Shown one piece after another: positions 54,806 through 62,811 of a stretch of DNA of 64,000 bases (position 1 is the first letter of the stretch; each line of letters begins with the position of its first letter). The notes beneath the pieces were generated by a model that made no database searches, had not been told where the DNA came from, and saw only the letters and a program-made list of their open reading frames with translations. The stretch is taken from NCBI GenBank assembly GCA_011089965.1, contig JAANAU010000017.1:1-64000 (forward strand). The letters run 5' to 3'. The position numbers were made by a program, and so were the translations under genes. The stretch is from Magnetococcales bacterium (GTDB taxonomy: Bacteria > Pseudomonadota > Magnetococcia > Magnetococcales > Magnetaquicoccaceae).

Positions 54806-57616
54806 ATGTCCCTACCTCTGCTCATCACCCAGGCCAAGGCGCAACTGTCGACCCATTTTCAAAACGCTCCACCTGGTCTGAATCCATCTCATCCGGCTTA
54901 TACGCTCTTTTTTTCACTCAGCGACAAAAAAAACCGCGCAACGGTTTGCCATGTCTCCGGTGCCGACTTTGCAAGCGCCTGGAAGGCGGGAGTCACCCAC
55001 TGCCTGCAACTGGCCAAGCGTTTGAAGCTCACGGTTCACTGGCTGCGGATCGACTGGATCACCCAGGTCGAGGCGACCACCTGGCATGGTGTTCATCAAC
55101 GTCTGGCCAAAACCAAGCGCAACTATTTCCGTTATGGTCTGGCCTTGGATCCAGGGTTCCGTTTGGCTTTTCTGGAGATGGAACTCAACGCCAATGCCAT
55201 GCTGTACGGTGGCGACGCCATGGACGAAGCCCACTTGAACACCGGCAACTTCAACCGCTATGGCATTCATCGCTTTGGCAACAACTACACGGTTGACTTC
55301 TCTCCGGACCAACCGGTTTATCTTTTGACGACTGAGGGGTATTTTTTCTCCAGGGACCAGGCCTTGAATGGCCTGCCTGGCGGCAACACGCCGCAATGGC
55401 TTCCCTTTGATCGGCTGGCGGGCGGGCGCCGTCAATTGGATCCGCTCACACCCGAGGCCGTATGGGCACTGATCGACTCCAGCGCCAATTTTCTGGCCCG
55501 GCAGGTCAAAGAGAGCGGGGAGTTCATCTATGGTCATTTTCCCTGCTTTGGTCGTTTGATCCCCACCTACAACGCCTTGCGACATGCCAGTTCGGTCTAT
55601 TCCATGCTGGAGGGGTGGGAACTCACCCGACGTGAGCCGTTGATGACAGCCATTCAACGCGCACTGCATTATCTCACCCATACCCTGATCCGTCCCTGCA
55701 CCCTGCCTGACGGAACCCGGGCTGCTTTTGTCGTGGATCTGGGTGAGCAGATCAAGCTGGGGGCCAATGCGGTAAGCATTCTGGCTTTGGTCAAGTATCA
55801 GGAGTTGACCGGTGATCTCCAGTATCTCCCCATGATGGAGCAACTTGCTTTGGGCATTGCCCACATGCAGGATCCGGTCACCGGACGGTTTGTTCATGTA
55901 TTGCATGCTGCGGATCTTTCTGTTCACAGTCAGTTTCGCATCATCTACTACGATGGCGAGGCGGCCTTTGGTCTGATGCGGCTGTATGGGCTGACGCGGG
56001 ATCCACGCTGGCTGGCTATCGTGCAGAAAGCCTTTGACTATTTTCTTCAGGTCGATCACTGGAAAGCGCACGATCACTGGCTCTCCTACTGTTCCAATGA
56101 GCTGGTGCGTCATCTGCCGGAGGAGCGTTATTTTCGTTTTGGCGTACAGAACATTGTTGGCCATCTTGACTTCATCCTGCACCGTGAGACCACGTATCCC
56201 ACCCTGTTGGAACTCTCCATGGCCTTTGAGCAGATGCTGGTGCGTTTGGAAGAGTTCCCGGATCACAAGCAGGTGTTGCAGGGATTAAGCCTCAAAAAAT
56301 TCTTCCGCGCCATGCACCATCGCGCCCACTATCTTTTGAATGGTTTTTTCTGGCCTGAAGTTGCCATGTACTTTGCCAAACCGTCCAGAGTGGTTGGCAG
56401 TTTCTTCATTCGCCATCACGTCTTTCGGGTGCGCATTGACGACATCGAGCACTATCTGTCCGGCTATGTGGCCTATTGGAAGTATCTGACCAAGGAGCGC
56501 CGTCTGGAGAGCACGCTTGACGATCAACCTGAAGTGGAGCTGTTGGAGACCGCAACCAACGTATTGTTGGGACCGGTTGCTTTGTTGCGCTACCCGGAGA
56601 AGCCCTATCCGGAGATGACTCTGTTGGCTCAGGCGTGTCTGGCCAAGGGGATGGCTGTCTGTTATCTTTCACTCAACAATTTCCGGATGCAGCAGGATGG
56701 ACTGTTGCACGGTTATCGTTATGACAGCGGCAAGTGGCACCAGGAGAGCTTTCCCATTCCGGTTTTGATCGACAACCCCAGCCCGCGCGATGACAACGAC
56801 CGGGCCATTACCAGCCAGTTGGAAAAGAGTGCCACGTTGTTGTTTCACCGTTTGGGCGGCAAAAAGAAGATCCTGCCCATTCTGGCCAGGGATCTCCGCA
56901 CCCAACAGTGGGTCATCCCCTCGCAGCCCCTCTCCATTCAGGCTTTGCGTGTTGAGCTGGCGGCCATGGGGTGTGCCATCATCAAGCCGTTTGCTGCCAA
57001 TCGGGGCCGGAACGTCTTCCTGATCACTGTTCTGTCAGAGGGGCAGTTCACTGTGGCCACCAACGAATCGACAACTTCTGTCGATGAGGCTGGATTGGAC
57101 GCTTTTATTGCCGATCAGCCTGCCGGGAGTTACATGCTTCAGCGTTATGTGGCCAGTGTGGATGCTGAAGGTTATCCGTTTGATATTCGCGTACCGGTGT
57201 TTCGTGGTCGGGCCGGGGCCTGGGCCATTCCGAAGAGTTATGTACGCAGTGGCACGGGTCGTGTCACCTCGAACCTGGCCACGGGTGGATCCACGCACGA
57301 CGTGGTTCCGTTTCTGGCGCGTCTCTATCCGGAACCGGTTGCACGCGAGATCGCCATCCAACTGGAAGCAGCCGCTCTGACTGTGGCTGAGGTGTTGCAA
57401 GCCCATTATGATTTTGTCATCGATGCCATTGGATGCGATTTTGCCGTGACCAATGGTCAACTTTATCTCTTTGAAGTCAACGACTATCCTGGGATCAAGG
57501 GATGTTTGGAGCCGGCGGTGGCTGTCCGCACCGACTATTATCGACATTGTCTCGAACAGCTCGCACTTCCGGATCAGGCGGATCAGACGGATCAGGCGGA
57601 TCTGGAGGATGATTGA
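54806..57616 (+). CDS. Three-part protein: unknown N-domain, probable alpha/alpha-barrel, YheC/D-type ATP-grasp
   Basis: 936 residues. Residues ~1-200 are unrecognised (LTVHWLRIDWITQVEATTWHGV, YFRYGLALDPGFRLAFLEMELN). Residues ~225-600 read as repeated helical hairpins (NALRHASSVYSMLEGWEL; KLGANAVSILALVKYQELTG; YYDGEAAFGLMRLYGLTRD), like a six-hairpin alpha/alpha toroid of glycosidases or cyclases. Residues ~650-930 are an ATP-grasp ligase of YheC/YheD style (IIKPFAANRGRNVFLI; FDIRVPVF; VTSNLATGGSTHDVVPF; CDFAVTNGQLYLFEVNDYPG with the metal-binding Glu/Asn). It ends in a DQADQTDQAD repeat tail. Soluble, with no signal peptide. Third positions are less C-biased than in neighbours. The function is unknown; ATP-dependent ligation is inferred. 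Confidence 0.85.
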   Translation: MSLPLLITQAKAQLSTHFQNAPPGLNPSHPAYTLFFSLSDKKNRATVCHVSGADFASAWKAGVTHCLQLAKRLKLTVHWLRIDWITQVEATTWHGVHQRLAKTKRNYFRYGLALDPGFRLAFLEMELNANAMLYGGDAMDEAHLNTGNFNRYGIHRFGNNYTVDFSPDQPVYLLTTEGYFFSRDQALNGLPGGNTPQWLPFDRLAGGRRQLDPLTPEAVWALIDSSANFLARQVKESGEFIYGHFPCFGRLIPTYNALRHASSVYSMLEGWELTRREPLMTAIQRALHYLTHTLIRPCTLPDGTRAAFVVDLGEQIKLGANAVSILALVKYQELTGDLQYLPMMEQLALGIAHMQDPVTGRFVHVLHAADLSVHSQFRIIYYDGEAAFGLMRLYGLTRDPRWLAIVQKAFDYFLQVDHWKAHDHWLSYCSNELVRHLPEERYFRFGVQNIVGHLDFILHRETTYPTLLELSMAFEQMLVRLEEFPDHKQVLQGLSLKKFFRAMHHRAHYLLNGFFWPEVAMYFAKPSRVVGSFFIRHHVFRVRIDDIEHYLSGYVAYWKYLTKERRLESTLDDQPEVELLETATNVLLGPVALLRYPEKPYPEMTLLAQACLAKGMAVCYLSLNNFRMQQDGLLHGYRYDSGKWHQESFPIPVLIDNPSPRDDNDRAITSQLEKSATLLFHRLGGKKKILPILARDLRTQQWVIPSQPLSIQALRVELAAMGCAIIKPFAANRGRNVFLITVLSEGQFTVATNESTTSVDEAGLDAFIADQPAGSYMLQRYVASVDAEGYPFDIRVPVFRGRAGAWAIPKSYVRSGTGRVTSNLATGGSTHDVVPFLARLYPEPVAREIAIQLEAAALTVAEVLQAHYDFVIDAIGCDFAVTNGQLYLFEVNDYPGIKGCLEPAVAVRTDYYRHCLEQLALPDQADQTDQADLEDD

Positions 57617-57644
57617 GCCAGAACCTATATCCAATTATTGAAAA

Positions 57645-57797
57645 AAAAGAGGGGGTCTGGGGGATTCATCCCCCAGGGTTTTAATACTTTAAAAAATAAT
57701 TTTTAAATATTTTTTGTTTAAAAGATTTAAAAGATTTAAAATCCCAGGGGCCTTGCCCCTGGACCCCACCAGGGGGGTAACCCCCCTGGACCCTTAA
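57645..57797 (+). repeat. GC-palindromic interspersed repeat, long form, copy 4
   Basis: Same order as the minus-strand reading of 34552-34684: GAGGGGGTCTGGGGGATTC, an A/T-rich core of about 60 bases, CCCAGGGGCCTTGCCCCTGG, then the ACCCCACC joint and CCAGGGGGG/CCCCCCTGG stem seen in the short copies. It therefore joins features of both size classes. Confidence 0.88.
57657..57686 (+). terminator. Rho-independent-type terminator supplied by the repeat
   Basis: CTGGGGGATTCATCCCCCAG (57657-57676), a 7-bp stem with a six-base loop, is followed by GGTTTTAAT. It lies 40 bp after the ATP-grasp gene and points the right way to end that transcript. Confidence 0.6.
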
Positions 57798-57804
57798 TGT
57801 TGTG

Positions 57805-58818
57805 CTACTCTCCAGGCCGGGAGAGACGACCACTTCCTGATAGCTTGACCTCCGGGTCGCCATGGTCCGTCACACTCTTTTTTACGATCCATTGCAATAA
57901 CCGCACAGCCTGATTTCCGACACTGTCTTTCAAAAATAAACGCACATCATACCTTTTTCCGGCAGGCATACCATCATCACGATCCAACTCGGAATCACCC
58001 GCCAAAGTCAAAACCGAAGAGTCCCGGGATGCCAAACCAGAAGTACACATGCCCACCGCCACCACCGGCACATCCCCAGGCGCAACCACCACCAGATCAT
58101 GATGCAACGCCCCACCCAACACCATGGCACTACTCTCCACACACCACTGATAACCCGTACCACTGCCTCCCAAAGCAGTCAACGTGACACTCCCAAACCG
58201 CTCCCCCTCAAAACCCACCGGCACACCATCCACGGCAATCCCCAACCGCTCACCATCCGGACATCCGGCACGCTGCTGCAACACATCCAACGTCACCCAC
58301 TCCAAAAGATCATCCCAATCATCAGAACTGTCATCCGGAGTATTCTGATTGCTGAACGGTGGATTCGGAAAACGTACCACCCCCTCCACCACACCCGACC
58401 TTTTGTCCGGCTCACCAGAAGAAAGACGATTCACCCGCCCGTTGCGACCCGAACTCCAAATGACAAACGCCACATTCCCCTGATCCGCAACCGCCATCAA
58501 AGTGTCCGAAAACCCACACAACGCATCCCGACCGGTCAAACGGCCATCATAGGCATATTGTATGGGATTGCGATAACCATCCAAACTGTTGGGCACCAAC
58601 GTGGCAAATTCACTGACATCCGGCAAACGACGCTGACGCGCGGCAAAACCCAACAAAGCATTCTTGTCCGCCCGCAAATTGGCCACCGTGACCATGCGCC
58701 CCACCCGCTCCAGATCAGGCAACAACAGAATCAAGGCCGTGGAGATAACCACACCCAACACGGTCAAAAACAGAGCCATGCCGATCAAACTGAATCCAGC
58801 AGATCTTTCCAGTTGCAT
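57805..58818 (-). CDS. Prepilin-like minor pilin without Glu5
   Basis: 337 residues. Short leader MQLERSAG, then FSLIGMALFLTVLGVVISTALILLL. The usual Glu at +5 is Gly, which in other systems marks a tip or initiating minor pilin (compare GspK). Large soluble domain with RNPIQYAYDGRL, VAFVIWSSGRNG, and CVESSAMVLGG, paralogous in layout to the next gene (which has NPLQYAFDADL, VAFVIWSRGYDG, CVEFPDVTRSG). It probably caps the pilus. It is the last gene of the minus-strand pilB-pilC-prepilin operon, 34 bp after its paralogue. Confidence 0.82.
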   Translation of the reverse strand: MQLERSAGFSLIGMALFLTVLGVVISTALILLLPDLERVGRMVTVANLRADKNALLGFAARQRRLPDVSEFATLVPNSLDGYRNPIQYAYDGRLTGRDALCGFSDTLMAVADQGNVAFVIWSSGRNGRVNRLSSGEPDKRSGVVEGVVRFPNPPFSNQNTPDDSSDDWDDLLEWVTLDVLQQRAGCPDGERLGIAVDGVPVGFEGERFGSVTLTALGGSGTGYQWCVESSAMVLGGALHHDLVVVAPGDVPVVAVGMCTSGLASRDSSVLTLAGDSELDRDDGMPAGKRYDVRLFLKDSVGNQAVRLLQWIVKKSVTDHGDPEVKLSGSGRLSRPGE

Positions 58819-58852
58819 CCCCCCCTTCCTTGCACCATGGCCTGTGTCGGCC

Positions 58853-59767
58853 TCACGGGGTCACGAACAAACTGAACCGACGATTGACCGCATGAATTTT
58901 ATGGTTGCCATCCTTAAGATGAACCACGAAATCATAAGGACCACCCTGATCGGTCGAAACAAACGGACGCACACCGCTCATGGTCAAAACCGCCCCAACC
59001 ACCGGAAACTCCCGACACCCCCCAAAAGCGGCTACCGGGGTCAATACCACATCCCCACTGGCAAACTGCACCTTGCCAGACCGGGTGACATCCGGAAACT
59101 CCACACACCAGGCATAAGGAGGCCGCCCCCCATCCGGAGTGAAGGTAACCACACCATACTTCAAACCCACACTGCCCGCAGGCACAGCATCCGCCAGAAT
59201 ACTTACCCCACTGCCCCCACAGCCAACCGCTGCCTGCAACTCCGAAAGCGTGGCCCACCCCACCAGATCATCCGCCTGCCCCTCGGCATAAACCGGCACC
59301 GAGTAACGCACCGCACTCTCCACAGCACCAACCGCCTTGTCCGGCAAACTCTTGCCATCGTAACCGCGACTCCAGATCACAAACGCAACCTGACTTACAC
59401 TAAATGCAACCGACCCGTCGGATTTCAACACTTCCACCGTCAAACGGGTCTCATCCTGCCGACAGATGGAGTTGACCGCGGTCAAATCAGCGTCAAAAGC
59501 ATATTGCAAAGGATTGAGCTGGGCATCCTGCACACTGTTGACCACACCGGTATTCAAAATGGCTCCCGGCAAACTCTTGTGCGCACCGGCAAAACCGATC
59601 AAGGTCTCCACCGCATGCCGGACAATGGTTTCGTTCTTGTTCTTGAGCGTCTGCTTCATGGAGGGTTCATACACGCTGATGCTGCCGGCAATGATCAACC
59701 CGATGATGATCATGACAATCGACAGCTCGATCATGCTGAAACCAGCGCACTGACGATTTGGTGTCAT
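58853..59767 (-). CDS. Type IV prepilin-like protein
   Basis: 304 residues from ATG 59767 (GAGGA about 9 bases upstream). Leader MTPNRQCAG, then FSMIELSIVMIIIGLIIAGSISVYE (Glu+5). The large soluble domain shares NPLQYAFDA, VAFVIWSRGYDGKS and a VGCGGSG/CVEF cysteine-bearing module with the adjacent downstream minor pilin, so the pair arose by duplication. It is longer than a usual major pilin; a minor or tip pilin is likely. It lies 10 bp after the PilC-like gene. Confidence 0.85.
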   Translation of the reverse strand: MTPNRQCAGFSMIELSIVMIIIGLIIAGSISVYEPSMKQTLKNKNETIVRHAVETLIGFAGAHKSLPGAILNTGVVNSVQDAQLNPLQYAFDADLTAVNSICRQDETRLTVEVLKSDGSVAFSVSQVAFVIWSRGYDGKSLPDKAVGAVESAVRYSVPVYAEGQADDLVGWATLSELQAAVGCGGSGVSILADAVPAGSVGLKYGVVTFTPDGGRPPYAWCVEFPDVTRSGKVQFASGDVVLTPVAAFGGCREFPVVGAVLTMSGVRPFVSTDQGGPYDFVVHLKDGNHKIHAVNRRFSLFVTP

Positions 59768-59777
59768 GGCTCTGTCC

Positions 59778-60998
59778 TCACCCCACCATGCTGTACAACG
59801 GCATGAACATACCCACCAACAACAACACGAACAACCCACCCCCCAAAACCAAGGCAATCGGTTCGATGCTCTTGCCCAAAGTCTTGATGAGATCATCCAA
59901 ACGGCGTCCATACTCTTCGGCAGCAAAATCCAACTGCCGGGGCAACGCCCCGCTCACCTCGCCAATGCCGATCATGCGCACCACAAACGGAGGGAAAATC
60001 CCGGCATCGGCAAAAGAGGTGCGCAACCCCAACCCGTTGACCAGCCCGACGCGCACCTCTTTCATTTTCTCCTTGTAAATCTCATGACTCAACGCACCAC
60101 CGAGAATGTCAAGACTTTTGATCACATCCACCCCGGCATTGAGCAACAAACTGAAATAGGCGGTGATGAAAGCCAGATTGGAGGCATGGATGATGGTGCC
60201 GATGATCGGCATGTGCAACAGGAAACCATGCACCTGACGCCGGAATCCATACACCCTCTGCATCAAAGTTTTGAACACCACCACCACCACCACGCTCCCC
60301 ACTGCCAACAGGCCAAGATGCGCTTGCAGAAAGTTGGCCGTGGCAATGATCCCCTGGGTCAAGGCAGGCAACTCCTTGCCGGTCGCCTTCAACAGGGGCA
60401 GCACCATCGGCACCACGGCATACAACCAGAAAGCCATGGCCAGAAAGATCACGCTGAACATGATGGCCGGATACATCAGGGCACCTTTGGTCTCACGGGC
60501 AATCCTGTCAACTTTGATCATGTGCCGTGAGGCATCCTGAATGGTGCGATCCAAAGAGCCGGTCTCTTCGCCAATACGCATCAAAAACAAGGTGGTATCG
60601 GGAAAATAGCGCCCCCAGTTGCGGGCCGACTCGGAAAGGCTGGAACCGGCATGGATGCGACTGACCAGATCCCTGCCCACCTTGGCCAGGGTGGGGTTGT
60701 CGTTGTCGGCCATGGCATCCTGAATGGCAGCGACCACCGGAATGCCGGACTTGAGCATGATCGCGACATTGTTCAAGGCCTCGGCCATGGTGGCGGTTTC
60801 GATGCGGACTTCAAAAAAACGTTCCACCCCTCCGTACAGATTGCCCATCCAGGCGGGCAGAGGCTTGACAAAGATCACCGCCCCGCCCTGACGCTCCAGA
60901 TAGGCCGTGGCCGACAGGGGGCTGTCAAACGGCAGATCGACCACACCACCCTGCATGATGCCCTGTTTGGTGATCAGCTTGTAATGAAAATGCGCCAT
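59778..60998 (-). CDS. PilC/GspF-type pilus platform protein
   Basis: 406 residues from ATG 60998; an in-frame GTG lies at 61004. Two T2SSF domains with ALNNVAIMLKSGIPVVAAIQDAM, LFLMRIGEETGSLDRTIQDA and GEVSGALPRQLDFAAEEYGRRLD. Membrane helices are AIMFSVIFLAMAFWLYAVVPMVLPLL, LLAVGSVVVVVVFKTLM and the terminal IEPIALVLGGGLFVLLLVGMFMPLY. It is the inner-membrane platform through which the PilB-like ATPase drives pilin polymerisation. It is a distinct paralogue of gspF at 10.7-11.9 kb. Confidence 0.93.
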   Translation of the reverse strand: MAHFHYKLITKQGIMQGGVVDLPFDSPLSATAYLERQGGAVIFVKPLPAWMGNLYGGVERFFEVRIETATMAEALNNVAIMLKSGIPVVAAIQDAMADNDNPTLAKVGRDLVSRIHAGSSLSESARNWGRYFPDTTLFLMRIGEETGSLDRTIQDASRHMIKVDRIARETKGALMYPAIMFSVIFLAMAFWLYAVVPMVLPLLKATGKELPALTQGIIATANFLQAHLGLLAVGSVVVVVVFKTLMQRVYGFRRQVHGFLLHMPIIGTIIHASNLAFITAYFSLLLNAGVDVIKSLDILGGALSHEIYKEKMKEVRVGLVNGLGLRTSFADAGIFPPFVVRMIGIGEVSGALPRQLDFAAEEYGRRLDDLIKTLGKSIEPIALVLGGGLFVLLLVGMFMPLYSMVG

Positions 60999-61018
60999 AC
61001 CCACCCCCGCCGTGGATG

Positions 61019-62671
61019 TCAGTGTCCCAACACCCGGATCACTTCCCGGACCGTTGTCACGCCCAGTTTCACCTTGCGCACGGCATTCTGGAAAATGGTA
61101 CGAAAACCCGCATGCAATGCCGCCTGTTCCATGGTCTCCATATCCACATCGCGCCCGATCATCCCAGCCAGTTCCCGATTGGAACGCAGGATCTCATAAA
61201 TCAAGGTCCGCCCCATGTATCCCGAATCATGACAATGCTCGCACCCCCGTCCGCGCCACAAGGTTTCGATGGCCGGATCCTTGAGATAGACCAACTCATC
61301 GGCTGTCGGGGTATAAGACTCCTTGCACCCCGGACAGATCTTGCGCACCAGACGCTGACTGACCACACCCACCAATGAATCGGCCAGCATGAAATTGGGA
61401 ATGCCCAACGAACGCAAACGGGGAATGGCACCAAAGGCGGTATTGGTGTGCAGCGTGGACAGGACCAGATGGCCGGTCTCCGAGGCCGAAACCGCAGTCT
61501 GGGCCGTTTCGGTATCGCGAATTTCGCCCACCAGGATCACATCCGGATCATGACGCAGAAAATAACGAATGGCATTGGCAAAATTGTAACCCGCCTTGAC
61601 ATTGATCTGGGTCTGCCGGATCAGGGGAATGCGATACTCGATGGGATTTTCCACGGTCACGATATTTTTTTCGGTCAGATTCAACCGGCGCACCGCTGCA
61701 TACAGGGTGGTGGTCTTGCCCGAACCGGTCGGACCGGTCAACAACACGATCCCAAAAGGTTCGTTGAAGATCTCCGTGAGCAGATCCAGATCCTCGTCAA
61801 ACACCCCGAGCTGGGGCATGCTCATGAAATCCCCCTTGGCGGGCAGCAGGCGCAACACCAGATTTTCGCCATAGGGACAGACAATGGAGGAGACCCGGAA
61901 ATCATACTGGGTATTCAGGATGCTCTCGGAAAAGCTGCCATCCTGGGGCAGACGCTGCTCGGCAATATCCATGCCGGCCTTCATCTTCAAGGTCGAAATC
62001 AACCGCTTGAAGGTCATGGGCAAGGCGAATTGCGCCCGCATCACCCCATCCACGCGAAATGCAATGCTGATCGACATATCCATGGGCCGGATGTGGATAT
62101 CCGAGGCGCGCGCCTTGACCGCCAGTTGCATGAGATGCAAAACGAACGAATCCAGCGCGCGGACCCCATCCCGATCCGCTGCCAGAAGCTGGATCTCCTT
62201 CTGGATCAATTTCTCTACCGGATTTTCAAGAAAATAATAATAATATTGAATGGCATTGATGATCTTGCCTTTTTCCCCCTGACGGATGCGCGGTTTCAGG
62301 CCCGTGGCACGGGCGATGAATTTTTCCAGCCCTTCCACATCATCCGAAAAGGTGACGACGATCACCTCTTTGTCGTCGTTGAAATAGGGCAGAAACTTGT
62401 TGTTCAGACAGGCCTGGATATTGAACAGGCGCAGACTTTCGAGGGCAGGCCGTTTCTGGTCCACATCGACATATTTGCGGCCATCCTGGGCTGCGATGGT
62501 GGTGGCAATATCATACTGGGAGATGAATCCCAATCTCTCCAGGATCTCGCCGACCCGCTCCCGGGTCACCTTCTGATCTTGCAGGGCCAATTCGATGTGG
62601 GCGCTGGTGATCAGCCCCTTCTCCTTGAGGAGTTCACCGATCTGTTTGGTCACTTTTTCCGCTTCGGCCAT
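61019..62671 (-). CDS. PilB/MshE/GspE-type pilus assembly ATPase
   Basis: 550 residues from ATG 62671 (AGGAGG about 9 bases upstream). An MshEN-like N-domain (LLKEKGLITSAHIELALQDQ, ILERLGFISQYDIATTIAAQ) precedes the secretion ATPase core: Walker A GPTGSGKTTT, the Asp-box region HDPDVILVGEIRDTETAQTA, and HLVLSTLHTNTAFGAIPRL. A zinc-binding CPGC...CEHC pair lies near the C-terminus. The MshEN module binds c-di-GMP in known members, and GGDEF/EAL proteins are encoded elsewhere in the window. It heads the pilB-pilC-prepilin-minor pilin operon. Confidence 0.94.
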   Translation of the reverse strand: MAEAEKVTKQIGELLKEKGLITSAHIELALQDQKVTRERVGEILERLGFISQYDIATTIAAQDGRKYVDVDQKRPALESLRLFNIQACLNNKFLPYFNDDKEVIVVTFSDDVEGLEKFIARATGLKPRIRQGEKGKIINAIQYYYYFLENPVEKLIQKEIQLLAADRDGVRALDSFVLHLMQLAVKARASDIHIRPMDMSISIAFRVDGVMRAQFALPMTFKRLISTLKMKAGMDIAEQRLPQDGSFSESILNTQYDFRVSSIVCPYGENLVLRLLPAKGDFMSMPQLGVFDEDLDLLTEIFNEPFGIVLLTGPTGSGKTTTLYAAVRRLNLTEKNIVTVENPIEYRIPLIRQTQINVKAGYNFANAIRYFLRHDPDVILVGEIRDTETAQTAVSASETGHLVLSTLHTNTAFGAIPRLRSLGIPNFMLADSLVGVVSQRLVRKICPGCKESYTPTADELVYLKDPAIETLWRGRGCEHCHDSGYMGRTLIYEILRSNRELAGMIGRDVDMETMEQAALHAGFRTIFQNAVRKVKLGVTTVREVIRVLGH

Positions 62672-62811
62672 TGCTGACGCCTCCTGCTTTGCTCGCCTCC
62701 ACCCCGATTGCCCGCAGCACCCGTACCACAAGGCGCATGCTCAGGAAATCATAAACCATTGCCACCCGTTTTCAACCCTTGACGCCGGAAAAACCATGAA
62801 AAAGCCTCTCC

